Below the pieces are notes generated by a model. That model was not told the origin of the DNA and did not search any database. It saw only the letters and a program-made list of their open reading frames with translations. From contig OY783194.1 in assembly GCA_963678675.1 (NCBI GenBank), positions 10,942,607 to 11,006,606 on the forward strand: a DNA stretch of 64,000 bases, in the 5' to 3' direction. Shown piece by piece: positions 12,550 through 22,946 of this stretch (the first letter of the stretch is position 1; the number at the start of each line of letters is the position of its first letter). Origin of the DNA: Xiphydria camelus. Lineage: Eukaryota > Arthropoda > Insecta > Hymenoptera > Xiphydriidae. Made by a program: the position numbers and the translations under genes.

Positions 12550-12659
12550 CATGTATGATGTGAATGTCAGTAATGTCCGATGCTTTCCAGCTATAAGTTC
12601 TGGATCGTCCAGCGAGTTGGGGTTGTACTGCGTAAGTGATTCTTCATCCCATTCATATA
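12550..12659 (-). CDS. CABLES-like gene, internal exon
   Basis: A 110-nt minus-strand exon with acceptor TTATTATTTCAG and donor ATG|GTATTT. It enters in phase 1: the leftover G of the exon at 20204-20289 plus TA gives valine. It then reads 36 codons, including [19 protein letters not shown] and FTSYM. CABLES proteins have a near-identical 'YNPNLLDDP...GKH...SYM' stretch just N-terminal to the segment encoded by 6455-6561, which supports both identity and exon order. The intron to the next exon is 5988 bp and is filled with MITEs and foldbacks. No stop or frameshift is present. Confidence 0.8.
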
Positions 12660-12740
12660 CTGAAATAATAACAGATGTACATTATCTCTAATCTTATTCT
12701 TTACTCTAGTTTTAAATGTTGATAGTGTGATGTATCATAA

Positions 12741-12988
12741 CAGGTTTTAGAATTCGTCCAATTCATACTGGATGCTCACGGATCTACTACGGGACTGTTT
12801 GTAAGTGTGGGCTCTACCGAACGCGCCTAAACTAAAAGTCCTAGATTGTCCATTCATAAGGAATAAGGGGTCTCATTGTCATCTGAGCCCGCTATTGGTT
12901 TGCTCGTTCGGCAAAATCCACACTTACAATTAATCCCATAACAGATCACTCAACATCCAGTATGAGCTAAACGAATTCCAAAAACTGC
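12741..12988. mobile_element. ~250-bp foldback MITE
   Basis: Inverted ends CAGGTTTTAGAATTCGTCC and the complement of CAGTTTTTGGAATTCGTTTA extend inward for about 80 bp. It lies only ~80 bp upstream of the CABLES-like exon acceptor at 12659. No coding content; target duplication unresolved. Confidence 0.65.
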
Positions 12989-13235
12989 TAGAATACATCT
13001 ACTCCTCTGTCTTTCATCTATAAATACCGATATAGTACAAAGTATTTAACATTTTGTAGAACTATCACTTTATTCGCTATTTAAAAGAATCAATGATGGA
13101 AATCTTATTATCCTTTAGAGTCCAGGGGTGGTGAGTAATTTCCATTATTCACAAATTCACGATTTCGAGGTTAGATGCTTCGATCTCCCGAATTGACACC
13201 AACTCTAACTACCGACTCGACACCTGTGTGAAGTT

Positions 13236-13541
13236 AGCACCCCCATGGCGGAATTTCGAAAATTCAAATGCGTGCTCGTTTGTCCTTTGTTTGTCCATGA
13301 TTGACCATCACTTTGTTTTTTTTGTCCAACTCACCATTTCAGAGATATAGGGGGGGGGGGGGGCAGGTCGGGGTGCTAACTTCACGCTAGCACCCCCATG
13401 GCGGAATTTCGAAAATTCAAATGCGTGAACGTTTGTCCTTTGTTTGTCCATGATTGACCATTACTTTGTTTTTTTATCGAACTCATCGTTTCGGAGATAT
13501 GGGGGGGGGGGGACTATTAGGGGAACAACTTTGCTGCCGCC
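13236..13541. repeat. 153-bp direct duplication with G runs
   Basis: AGCACCCCCATGGCGG occurs at 13236 and 13389. Each copy carries TTTGTCCTTTGTTTGTCCATG and ends in a G homopolymer (about 13351 and 13501). The block just upstream (13137-13231) recurs at about 28556-28651. Confidence 0.75.
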
Positions 13542-14143
13542 GCTTTCCCATAGATATTATACGAAGAATACGGCTCCTCATTTTTGTAACACGTAGCCGG
13601 GAAAGGTTATTAGAGACATTCCGAATTTCGTTGCCCTCGAAAGGCTTATTGTTCCCATTATCGCGTATCGTATGAAAGTGTAACGGACCCGTGGTGATTG
13701 TCGTAGTCTCGTTATTGATTTTGTTTCGCGTATTAGTTGCCGATTGCGTGATCGCTTAGTAATTCCGTTGAATTATCGTATCTGGGGATGCTTGGGAAAT
13801 TCGGCAGCACGAGGCGACCGAATTTCCTGAGACGAATTGAGCTCGCTACCGATTAGAAAGAGCATTTAGCGCCGGTAGTGCGGTTACCGATTACAGAAAT
13901 AGTGCGTGCCCGCAGTGTAGTATTATCGTTGAAAACGTTTCGTACGCTCGAGTCTCGACTCTCGACTCTCTTCTTACAATTACTTTTTGCCAATTTCGAA
14001 CTTTTTCACTTTTTTTATTATTCAAACTATTGCTACTAATCTTTAGAAGTAAAATAAATCTAGGTAAGGCGAAAAAACAAAATTTAAACACGTTCAATTA
14101 CAAAAAGCATTTTCATTTATTCGTAACAAGTGAAATTTTAAAT

Positions 14144-16191
14144 TTAATTGGTATACTTATCGCTAATTCCATCGGACGATTCAGATGGTGATTCTGGGGC
14201 CGACATCTTACATACTTTAGGATGATAAATATCATATAAACACTTAAAACACAAAATCTCTTTACACCAAGCACATTTCATAAACGTTACAAAACCGCAG
14301 TTACATTTTTGTTTCAAATTGCTCAATGGGAAACAGACATCATTTATATTATTGAAAAAAGGTCTTTCTTCTATCAATTTAGACGCAAACCACGCATATT
14401 TAATCATCTCGGTGAATGCGGGCGCACTCAACTGATGATGAATAATTGAGTGGATCTTGATTGCGTCTTCTCGAGATGACAGTTCTCGTTGTTCTTTTAA
14501 TAAATCTGACGCATTCTGTAATCTCTTCACAAAATTCTTCACTTGTCGATAAAAGTATACGTCACATGGTTGACACAAAGGGGTACATTTAGGAGGAATA
14601 ATTTTTAATGTGCAAGTGCATACAAAGTACTATCGGCTTGACCACTCCACGAATCGACGAACAAAACAAATTTATCTTCTTTAACATAAGGCTTCAACGT
14701 TGTCTCCAGAAATTTTCTGTATAAATGTGTAGTCAACTTACCTGATTTTGAGCAAGTAATTACAACATTTCCTAATTCTTTAGTAAGCTGTTCAACTTTT
14801 TTGGAAACTTGAGGACCAAAATTATTTGCAGGTTCTTGCAGACAGATAAAAACGTGGGGGAGCAATTTACCAGATGCAGTGACGCTGTACTGTGCTGTAT
14901 ACGAATGAGTGAGCTTCGATAAGTTTCGTTTTTTAACGAGAACCGTTTTCGCGCCTTTATAATCCAAACTCCTATTATATGCTGTATCATACTGACATCC
15001 GGTCTGGTCACTATTGATGATGAAGTCGGGATGATAGTTAGGCATCAGAAACCTCGTTGCCACTCTGAATCTTTCCGCTGCTTCCAAAGTTTCCTCCAAG
15101 GTAGCCATGTCATTCTTACTGACGAATTTCGTGACTTTTCGTTGTCTTATTCCGTATTTTCTCTTGAAGTTCTGGACCCAGCAACTGCTTGCTCGAAATG
15201 TGAATTTCTCTGAAATGTACGGAAAAGAACTGGATGTAGCCCACTGTTGTAGATCTCGTGTCGTCACTTGCTCCAATCGGCTTCTCGTTTCTTCAAACCG
15301 TTCGAATGTTCCAGAGTTAATCATCCCTATTTTGTCATTCCTAGTGCCACTTTCCTGGACATCCTTTTTCCATTGAATTAGATAATCCTTCCTTTTCAGC
15401 CGTGTGCAACCATGAGCGTGCAGAGTCTTCAAACTCCACTTGGGATGAGCCTGGGCGAGGGCCACAGCTTTGGCCTTGTACTCCAACGGGATGTAATCTT
15501 TCGAAGATGGTTCCTCGTCGTCATCAGGACTGTAATTCTGGCTGTAATCTGTATCCATCGCTGGATCTGGACACTGCAAGAAGAAAATAAAAAAACACAA
15601 ATCCAACGAAGTCATGAGAACATTTCCAGAGCAAAAAATACAAGATTACACATTACAGAAACATACCTCTTCATATAGTTGCTCTTCATCTGGTTCTTCC
15701 GAAGTGATAAGGTCCTCGTCAACGATAAAATGGCCCGTAATTATAATATCTTTTATTGTTTGAGCCAATTCCTTTGCCAAAACAATCTCTCGACTTGTGA
15801 ATTTGTTTGGAGCCGAGGCATCCTTAATTTTCAATCCATCCTCCTCCAGAATCTCTGACACAAGGAACCAAGAATTCGAGAAAGTTATTCTCATATCTTC
15901 CTCATACTTCAAGCACTCATTACTTATGGGCGATTCTTGACGTTCAGGTATTCCTGACTCGTTTTCCATTTTCCAAAATACCTTCCAAAGTGTACTAGGT
16001 GAACGTTGGAAGAAAACTGATGATAAGACCTCCATCACGTCGACTTTTAAGGCATTTTCGAACAAAGGGGGAAAATTTGGGAATAGCTTCGTAGAATAAT
16101 GAGTAACTGGTAATTGTAGGACATTTTCTAGGTTTCCAGACGAACAGCATAATACCCCGCTGACAATAAGAAGGGTTAGAGTGTATAACAT
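14144..16191 (-). pseudogene. CENPB-HTH/DDE transposase, two exons, one frameshift
   Basis: Exon 1 runs 16191-15667 (175 codons, phase 0). A 93-nt intron follows (15666-15574, donor GAG|GTATGT, acceptor TTCTTGCAG), then exon 2 runs 15573 to 14144. Exon 2 has an N-terminal helix-turn-helix region and a Tc5/CENPB-like part (SSCWVQNFKRKYGIRQRK). A DDE-type core follows: D in NSDQTGCQYD, D in FVDSWSGQ, D in PCDVYFYRQVK. The tail is cysteine-rich (CNCG, CAWC, CFKC), a likely zinc-binding module. One frameshift near 14600 separates the second and third catalytic blocks; the downstream frame resumes with IIPPKCTPLCQPCD. Otherwise it looks recent. The exon 1 start (hydrophobic first 20 residues) is uncertain. 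Confidence 0.8.
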
Positions 16192-16199
16192 AGCAATGA

Positions 16200-16665
16200 G
16201 TAATTGACCCTGGTGTTGACGTCACGAGTGAATTACCACCAAATTTAATGAATGTTTCGTAGGAAAATGAGTAATTTGCACTTACCCGGCATTGACGTCA
16301 TTTAATGTGAAACATAGAAATTATTACCAAAATTTCACTAATTGCCTTCGAATGACACTTACCTGGTGTTGACGTCACGAGTGAATTACCACCAAATTTA
16401 ATGAATGTTTCCTAGGAAAATGAGTAATTTGCACTTACCCGGCATTGACGTCATTTAATGTGAAGCATAGAAATTGTTACCAAAATTTCACTAATTGCCT
16501 TCGAATGACACTTACCTGGTGTTGACGTCACGAGTGAATTACCACCAAATTTAATGAATGTTTCGTAGGAATATGAGTAATTTGCACTTACCCGGCATTG
16601 ACGTCATTTAATGTGAAGCATAGAAATTGTCACCAAAACTTCACTAATTTGCCTTCGAATGATTA
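16200..16665 (-). promoter_or_regulatory. Tandem array with six TGACGTCA sites upstream of the transposase
   Basis: TGACGTCA, the palindromic CRE/ATF consensus, starts at 16217, 16293, 16370, 16446, 16523 and 16599, spaced alternately 76 and 77 bp. The larger unit is 153 bp and contains two related halves. On the minus (gene) strand some units also contain CAGGTAAGT or GGGTAAGTG, which match a 5' splice donor. The array lies just 5' of the transposase start at 16191. Confidence 0.75.
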
Positions 16666-16804
16666 GTAACAATCGTTCAAAATATAGTTTTAAATGCAAA
16701 AAAAATTTTTATTCACGTTACCTAGATTTAGTTTACTTCTAAAGATTAGTAGCAATAGTTTTTATAATAATAAAAGTGAAAAAGTTCGAAATTGGAAAAA
16801 AAAA

Positions 16805-16885
16805 GAGTGCATGCACGGGAATCGAACGCGGGTCGCCCGCGTGGTAAGTCTATGCCTCAGCCGACTGCGCCACGCCGTTATCTTG
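16805..16885 (-). repeat. tRNA-derived SINE head
   Basis: On the minus strand a box A-like TGGCGCAGTCGGCTGAGG is followed about 45 bp later by a box B-like GCGTTCGATTCCC, the spacing of an RNA polymerase III tRNA promoter. A full cloverleaf does not form convincingly, so I read it as a SINE head or tRNA pseudogene. Confidence 0.55.
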
Positions 16886-17145
16886 GATACCGAGTATTAC
16901 ATTACAGTACACACTTTACGCGTCAAAACAATTTCTTTTTTTTTTAAATAAACAAAGGCGCATTGGACAAAAGTAAAGTATGAGCGTTACTCAGGGGACT
17001 TCCCTTTATTTATAAAAAAAAATTCATTACAATCGGTGCTCCGACTTTCGAATTATTTTATACGATAATGTAAACCACTTTCTATAACAAGAATGGGTTG
17101 CAATCAAATGAAAAAAAGAGTTAACAAAGAAGAAGAAAAAACCAA

Positions 17146-17216
17146 CAAGATTTGAACCCACGCCATCGAGACTCCCAGCCCGGCAACTTGACCGTTGCGC
17201 TATCGAAGCATTGGTG
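17146..17216 (-). repeat. Second tRNA-derived SINE head
   Basis: On the minus strand TAGCGCAACGGTCAAG (box A) and GGGTTCAAATC (box B) sit at tRNA-like spacing, followed by a T-rich tract. The sequence differs from the head at 16805-16885, so it derives from another tRNA or SINE family. Confidence 0.55.
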
Positions 17217-18180
17217 ATATAATGTACGCCAATTCCAGACACTTGGAACGCGCGCGTGACGCGATTTTCAAAAATTTGTTTCTCCAAGCACTGTTCAATG
17301 AAATTGAATCAATTTTGTTGATCAACCAAAAATAGAACCGTTTACCTAGGAGGCGCTGGAAAGAAAAGCTAATAGAAATAAGATAATGCACACTGCCTGG
17401 GCTATTAGGTTGGCGAGGTATTCATGGTCACGATGCTACGAATCCCCTGCAACGGAACAGTTACTCCGAAACGCCGAGACCAACCCTCTGCCTCACTAAC
17501 ACTCGTAGACAACTGCAGCAGCGCGCGCACACAAAGGTTTATATGTTTGGCACAGTTTGTGTAGTCAGTGGTGATCATCGCATAAATCTCCTTCCTTTTC
17601 AATTTAGCATATCTTCCAAACCAGATGAGACACGTTGAATTGCTATTTATCTTTTTATTCAGAAACAATCCAAAATAAACGATGGTATAATTTAAAAAAT
17701 TTTTAATTGCAAATTTCTATGTAAATTCAAGCATTTAAAACTTTAAAAATCAATCATGTGTAAACAACAATGAAAATCAAAATTTGGTTTCGCTAGGAAA
17801 AATGATGAGATTGTTCTAAACGGGTTACAAAAAAGAAAATTGCAAAAATCTTAATTTTTGGATTTGTTATGAATATTTGAACATTTCAACTCATCTCGAG
17901 GTCCTAGCTTGTTAGGCGTTGAAGATAGGGTAAAAAGTGTAATAGCTTTTTTGTAGATAATTTTATTATCTACAACTTTTGTCTTAACTATTTTTCAATA
18001 GGTCACGTAGTTTTCAAAATATTAGCGAAGAACCGATTTTTTCAACAATAAATAATTTTTTTACACACATCGCCGGGGGGGGATTCTTTTAATATGTTCC
18101 CTCCATTAATAACATCAAAACACACCTTTTCCCAAGTTTTCGCCATTATGTCTCATTTTTCGATTTAAACGGAAATTTGA
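17217..18180. other. Intron, no gene recognised
   Basis: AT-rich sequence with scattered short inverted repeats (for example TAGATAATTTTATTATCTA near 17955), otherwise nothing assignable. Confidence 0.45.
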
Positions 18181-18383
18181 CTGGACTATACTCTCGGCTG
18201 TCTAGTACCGATCCTCGATTACCGTTAGTTCTAGTGACTCCCTTTGTTCCGAGTGCGCCCGGTCAACCCTTGCGACCTGTGCGACCTTCGGTTGTACGCT
18301 CGACGTAGGGATAGTCGTCGGTGCGTCGTAACTTTCTCGAATAACGGCTATCGGGTTCATACTCGATTCGGTGTTAGCTTATC

Positions 18384-18620
18384 GCGCGTATTTTCGGTGT
18401 TCTCTCAGCGCGTATTTTCGGTGTTCTCTCTGCGCGTATTTTCGGTGTTCTCTTCGTGCGTATTTTCGGTGTTCTCTCCGCGCGTGTTTTCGGTGTTCTC
18501 TTCGCGCGTGTTTTCGGTGTTCTCTTCGTGCGTATTTTCGGTGTTCTCTTCGTGCGTATTTTCAATGTTCTCTTCCCGCGTATTTTCGGTGTTCTCTTCG
18601 CACGTGTTTTCGGTATTACC
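18384..18620. repeat. 24-bp minisatellite, about ten units
   Basis: Units of the form TTTTCGGTGTTCTCTTCGCG(YGTR) repeat about ten times with few changes. Because 24 is divisible by 3, several frames stay open (for example a repeating FSVFSSRV), which is not evidence for a protein. Confidence 0.9.
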
Positions 18621-18955
18621 TCCGCGCGTTACTTAGGATATCTATCGTCCCGTGTAAGGGCTTTCGTCGATTAAGTCGCGCTGATAGTCCCGGTGTATTA
18701 GTGATAGTAACTGTTATCGAAAGCCGATTCTGCCATAGCCGCAGCGTTCTTATGCCATATTATATCGCGTGAGTCATTCTCTGAATAAATCCTAAGTGTT
18801 ATTTATTTGTTATAAGCCGCCTCAAATTCATTTCTTTGTCTCACGACCCCGCCCCTCTCCTTTGTCGATACGGGGCTGAGCTAGCGGAGTTCCGTTTCCG
18901 GTTCACGTGATCTGACTGCTACCTATTTTTACTTTCTTTGGTGTTTCGGAACACC

Positions 18956-18967
18956 TGGCGCCCAACA
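18956..18967 (+). promoter_or_regulatory. Primer-binding-site-like sequence
   Basis: TGGCGCCCAACA follows an LTR-like CA end by two bases. TGGCGCCCAAC is a common retroviral/gypsy primer-binding start. The cognate tRNA was not determined. Confidence 0.5.
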
Positions 18968-19104
18968 TATCGTTACTACCGTGCCCGAGCGGGGCCAGTC
19001 AGAGAGCGCGCCGAAGTGTGCGACTACCCGGTAGCGCCGGGTAGCGTCGTTACAATTTAAACACAAAATATACCTGAATGGGGAAAAAAATCAAGCGGGG
19101 GCAG

Positions 19105-19135
19105 ATTTCATATGGTTATCCGGCTATACTCTTTA
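19105..19135. repeat. Relic end of the GGGCATAGCC foldback family
   Basis: GGGGCAGATTTCATATGG and CCGGCTATACTCTTT are diverged matches to the right terminus of the element at 6708-8527. Only this end remains. Confidence 0.5.
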
Positions 19136-19360
19136 GCATTTCAGTATATAATTATGTAGTGTAGTTGTCAATTAATAAATGGCTCTCGATCTAATACAAT
19201 ATTGAATGTATAGGAGGGCTCGTTATCAGCCGATCAGCTATTAGTTCCTGTATTCGGCAAAGTTAAGTTAACAAAAAATTGGTTTTTAATTTACATTTCA
19301 TTTCTTTGGGAGAAATCTCGTAACAAAAGTGTTCATTCAAATGCGTTACCGATGCCTTAA

Positions 19361-20092
19361 GGGGGTATTCTTGTGTAACATCGGTCTTTTCAACCACTTT
19401 TTCGAGAATTTATTGTGGTGAACCTGAAAAGGATAACATCTTGAAATTTTTACTACCTATATATTTATTGACAATGTAACGACCATTTCAACTTTTGTGG
19501 CGTTGAAATATCGAATTTTAATAAACTTTACAGTGCTGTAACTATACTCAAGTAAAAAAAAAGTTGATTGATGGTTGCCATGATTCTGATTGTTCTCCTT
19601 ATCTAAAACTGAACAATAATACGTCATTCTAATCTGTAGACCTTTGGCTACAGCCTGAACTAGAATGAAGTCAAAATATAAAAAATTGCACTTCTGGTGG
19701 AGCTTTGAATATTGAATTCCGATTTTTGTCATTTTTTTCGACTATTTGTGTTAAAAACAAACAAAAATATGACAGATATAACAATAATTCTAGCTCAGGC
19801 TACAACTGTGAATGTACCGAAGATATCATAAAAATTTCAGCGTAATCGGTTCAATAGTTTTTGAGATATCGTGGCAACCAATTTACAAAATGTAGTTTCG
19901 AGAAAAATGTGTTTGAAAGTTAGACTATACGTAACACAAATGGCGTGTCTGCCATTATAAACATCTATCACTTTTCAACGATTTTGAATTTTGAAAATAC
20001 CTCTGACACACGTCTTTTAGAGATGTTATAGAAGCGATTAAGCGAGACAAATTTTTTTCGATTTTTTTGACAGATTACACAAGAATACCCCC
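19361..20092. mobile_element. 732-bp MITE flanked by TTAA
   Basis: TTAA at 19357-19360 and 20093-20096. The 18-bp ends GGGGGTATTCTTGTGTAA and complement are perfect. Its size and internal phrases (AATGTAGTTTCGAGA, GTAATCGGTTCAATAG) resemble the MITE at 8543-9270, so the two are related families. It ends 112 bp from a CABLES-like exon. Confidence 0.85.
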
Positions 20093-20203
20093 TTAAGGAA
20101 TTAATTTATTGAGAGGTGAATTCGTTCTATCTATAGGTATTCATCATTAAAAATGTGCGCACAAAATATCGAAACTTACACAATATGCATACACTAATCC
20201 TAC

Positions 20204-20289
20204 CTTTTGATTCGGCAGTGCATGATAATGGTGGTGAACCAGGAGTTGTATATGGCATTCGTTGTATTGTTGTATCATAAGATACACAC
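20204..20289 (-). CDS. CABLES-like gene, candidate upstream exon
   Basis: An 86-nt minus-strand segment with acceptor TTATTTTAG and donor AAAAG|GTAGGAT. In the frame that joins the exon at 12550-12659 in phase (trailing G plus TA), it reads 28 codons: SYDTTIQRMPYTTPGSPP followed by LSCTAESK. The Ser/Pro/Thr-rich composition fits the linker upstream of the conserved CABLES core. Identity rests on splice sites, phase and position more than on a conserved motif. The intron to the next exon is 7544 bp. No further upstream exon was identified. Confidence 0.6.
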
Positions 20290-20380
20290 CTAAAATAACA
20301 TAAAATTAAAAATTAGTCTAGAAGTGAAATATATACAACTTTTATTGATCGATTTTGAATAATAATATTGTTATCCAAAT

Positions 20381-20461
20381 GAGGAGACATCTGCCAGTGT
20401 TAAAGATTTTAAACAAGTCGATATATTTATTAAAATTTTTAACACTGACAGATATCTCCTT
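20381..20461. repeat. Short palindrome (~80 bp)
   Basis: GGAGACATCTGCCAGTGTTAAA is mirrored by TTTTTAACACTGACAGATATCTCC with a short spacer, either a minimal MITE or a hairpin. (The full arms are about 22-24 bp.). Confidence 0.6.
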
Positions 20462-20735
20462 CTGCTTACGCTACTCTTTTGTGATGATAAAAAAATCGTT
20501 GAAGAATTAACAGATCCTCGAACAAAATTAATATGGACCGAAAGTAACAGATAATATTGATACGTTATTCTAGTATCTTAGTACATAATTCTAAATATTA
20601 CGTGGCAAATTACACATGTGTTGGCAGTTGGACCAACGACTTAAAAAATTTTAGGCAGTAGCTCAAGCAGTAAGTTTTTCCAAATTTGGATATATTCGTA
20701 ATTTACGATATTTATACTTCAGGAATACCATATTA

Positions 20736-21958
20736 TTAAGAGGTTGTATTGAAAGTCGCTGTTCTCCTGTAGATGGCTCTAACTACTTACCTATGTCGTG
20801 CGCAGAGACAAATATTTCTTGTATCACTTTAAATTATGGACATTTATCATTAAGATTCAATCATTAAACTACTATTTTTGGTTAATATAAGTCTATGTCT
20901 ATAACCAAAGAAAATGGAATGCGACAAGTTGTTTTTTCGATGTATACTTATACACAACTTTCATTTCAAAAAAAGTGCTGCTGCAGCTCATCAATTACTT
21001 ATGCAAACTTGTGCTGAATCTACACGACAAACAACGGCTAGGTCAAACAAAGAAGTTCGAAGATGAAGAACTGCAAGCTCTATTGGAAGAAAACCCTACT
21101 CAAACCCTCAAAGAATTGGCTCAACAGCTTGAAGTTGATAAAGCTACAATTTTACAACGTTTACATGCCATGGGAAGGATTGAAAAGGAAAAAAAGTGGC
21201 TGCCACATGAATTGACCGAAAATGCCATTGCTAATCGTCTGAACATCTCGATTTCTTTGCTTGTGAAGCATACAAATAAAAGTTTTTTATGGCGTATCGT
21301 AACCGGCGATGAGAAATGGATCTATTTCGACAACCCGAAACGCAAAAAATCATGGGTTGATCTGGCCAACCATCAACGTCGGTACCAAAACGAAACATCC
21401 ACGGTCACAAAACAATGCTCTAAATTTGGTGGGATATAGAAGGTGTCGTTTATTATGAGCTGTTGAAACCGAATGAAACAATTACTGCCGAACATTATCA
21501 ATAAGAATTGGAGCGTTTAAATGATAACTTGATGCAAAAACGACCATCAGTTGCATGGAATCGCCGAAAAGTGATTTTTGTTCACGACAACGCTCGGCCT
21601 CATGCTGCTTGAGCCGTAAAAGAAACATCGATGGAGCTTGGGGAAGTTCTCGTGCACCCAGCGTATTCTCCGGACCTGGCCCCGAGTGATTATCATTTAT
21701 TTAGATCGATGCAACACGACTTGGAAGATACACACTTCCATAATTACCAAGGAGTCAAAAATTGGGTCGCTCTCGCTCAGTGGATTAGCTCGAAAAGGAG
21801 ACAATTCATTCGTCGTAGAATTCAACTTCTGCCAGAAAAGTGGAAGAAGGTTATAGCTTCCGAAGGCAAATACTTCGATTGAGGTATTCACACATTTTAT
21901 TACGACATAGTGTTTTAAAAACAAGAAAAAAACGGCGACTTTCAATGCAACCCCCTAA
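20736..21958 (+). mobile_element. mariner element, 1.22 kb
   Basis: TA at 20734-20735 and 21959-21960. The ends are TTAAGAGGTTGTATTGAAAG on the left and the complement of TTAGGGGGTTGCATTGAAAG on the right. Length and ends are those of a classic mariner. It contains one broken transposase gene. Confidence 0.9.
20940..21882 (+). pseudogene. mariner transposase, inactivated
   Basis: Helix-turn-helix parts (NPTQTLKELAQQLEVDKATI) precede the mariner catalytic blocks: TGDEKWIYFDNPKRKKSW with the first aspartate, VIFVHDNARPHA with the second, and YSPDLAPSDYHLF with the third (a D,D34D pattern). The frame is broken near 21430 by a frameshift. In-frame stops follow at about 21503 (TAA) and 21612 (TGA at an expected arginine codon). 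The N-terminus is also out of frame before about 20975. This is a dead copy. Confidence 0.9.
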
Positions 21959-21987
21959 TAATTTCATAGTAATAAGTGCAATATATA

Positions 21988-22063
21988 CTGTCGTCCACAA
22001 TTAAAAAGCGGTATCTGCAGAAACAGTATTGAACATATACCGCTTTTTAATTGTGGACGGCAG
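21988..22063. mobile_element. 76-bp minimal TA-flanked MITE
   Basis: CTGTCGTCCACAATTAAAAA and its complement form almost the entire element, separated by about 15 bp. TA lies on both sides (21986-21987, 22064-22065). The ends look Tc1/mariner-like. Confidence 0.75.
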
Positions 22064-22140
22064 TATATTAATGTGCAAGCTGTTTCATGAGGCGTATTCT
22101 CTACAACATTGCATGCGCTAGCACCGTACAGCACAATAAT

Positions 22141-22537
22141 GGGGATCAGGAGCGCGAGTTTTTGCCGTTAGGGGCGCCACTATAATAGAAACTGTACTAT
22201 ATAGGTATACACGCAAATGCGGGTTGGTTCATATTATAGTGTCACCACCTACAACGCACTTCTCATATCATCGGATAAATATGTTAACCTGCTAACTCAC
22301 ATCAAGTTAGATTTTCAGGAGCGAGAAAAAACTGTCTTGATCAATACAAAAGTTCTTATATGACAACGGATTTTAACACAATAGTTGTCAGTATTTGTCT
22401 AACCTTCTTTTAAATAAAATATATGTAAGTTATTTAGTCCAGTCTAGCCATGAAGTTGCCGAGTATCAAAGCATCTTAAAATCGTAAAATATAGAGTTAG
22501 CAGGTTAACACATTTAGCCGACGATATCCTGATCCCC
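22141..22537. mobile_element. MITE carrying another MITE
   Basis: Ends GGGGATCAGGA at 22141 and TCCTGATCCCC at 22537. The right half is interrupted by the TTAA element at 22288-22504. Confidence 0.55.
22288..22504. mobile_element. 217-bp MITE flanked by TTAA
   Basis: TTAA at 22284-22287 and 22505-22508. Perfect short ends CCTGCTAACTC and GAGTTAGCAGG. Confidence 0.8.
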
Positions 22538-22946
22538 ATTCGGTCTTTTCATAAAACATATTCATATTTTTACCATTTGTAAATTGTATATGTATATATT
22601 GAATATCACACAAAAAAGATAATATCCGAAAAGATAATTCTTTACAGTTACTCTTAGAGAAAAATTTGGTTGAAAATTGTTGAAATAATAATATATTTAT
22701 TTGAATTCAGGAAATTGTGTTTAATTCGATACTCATTTATTCACAACAAATATAAACATAATCGATGTGAATAAAAATTAATCTTACTAAAAAATATCCA
22801 ATTATAATATTTCAACTGTACAAAAGTAGTCATGTACGGCGAATTAAATAAATAAAGTTGTAGCAACTAAATATATTATACTTAGAGTGATTAAGCATGT
22901 ATTAGTTGCAAATGAATGGGTAAGTATTGGATTGAACACAATTATA
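22538..22946. other. AT-rich, nothing recognised
   Basis: No gene or repeat end identified between the nested MITE and the large element starting at 22947. Confidence 0.45.

Larger units (their letters stand above)
13983..16803 (-). mobile_element. DNA transposon with CENPB-type DDE transposase
   Basis: Terminal inverted repeats of about 90 bp. The left runs from about 13983, with CCAATTTCGAACTTTTTCAC and ATTGCTACTAATCTTTAGAA; the right is its complement, ending near 16803. Between them lie a two-exon transposase gene on the minus strand and a tandem-repeat promoter region. The exact ends and target duplication are uncertain. A tRNA-derived SINE head abuts the right end. Confidence 0.75.
18180..19060 (+). 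mobile_element. LTR/leader fragment of an LTR retrotransposon
   Basis: A GC-richer block contains a 24-bp minisatellite, an AATAAA at 18784-18789, an LTR-like end (TTTCGGAACA, ending 18953) and a primer-binding-site-like TGGCGCCCAACA two bases later. This order (R/U5, CA end, PBS) is that of the 3' part of a 5' LTR plus leader. No gag or pol follows; the fragment ends at a foldback relic near 19100. The LTR start was not found. Confidence 0.55.

Noticed and set aside
13679..13979. A possible LTR beginning TGTAACGG and ending CTTACA
   Set aside because: Termini are suggestive, but no target duplication or PBS was found next to it.
16217..16606. CRISPR-like array
   Set aside because: Regular 76/77-bp spacing but the 'spacers' are themselves homologous; this is a tandem repeat in a eukaryotic transposon.
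16805..17216. Two tRNA genes
   Set aside because: Box A and B are present but acceptor and T-arm pairing is poor; SINE heads fit better.
18244..18772. Repetitive FSVFSSRV-type and related open frames
   Set aside because: The 24-bp repeat period keeps all frames open; no start context or family match.
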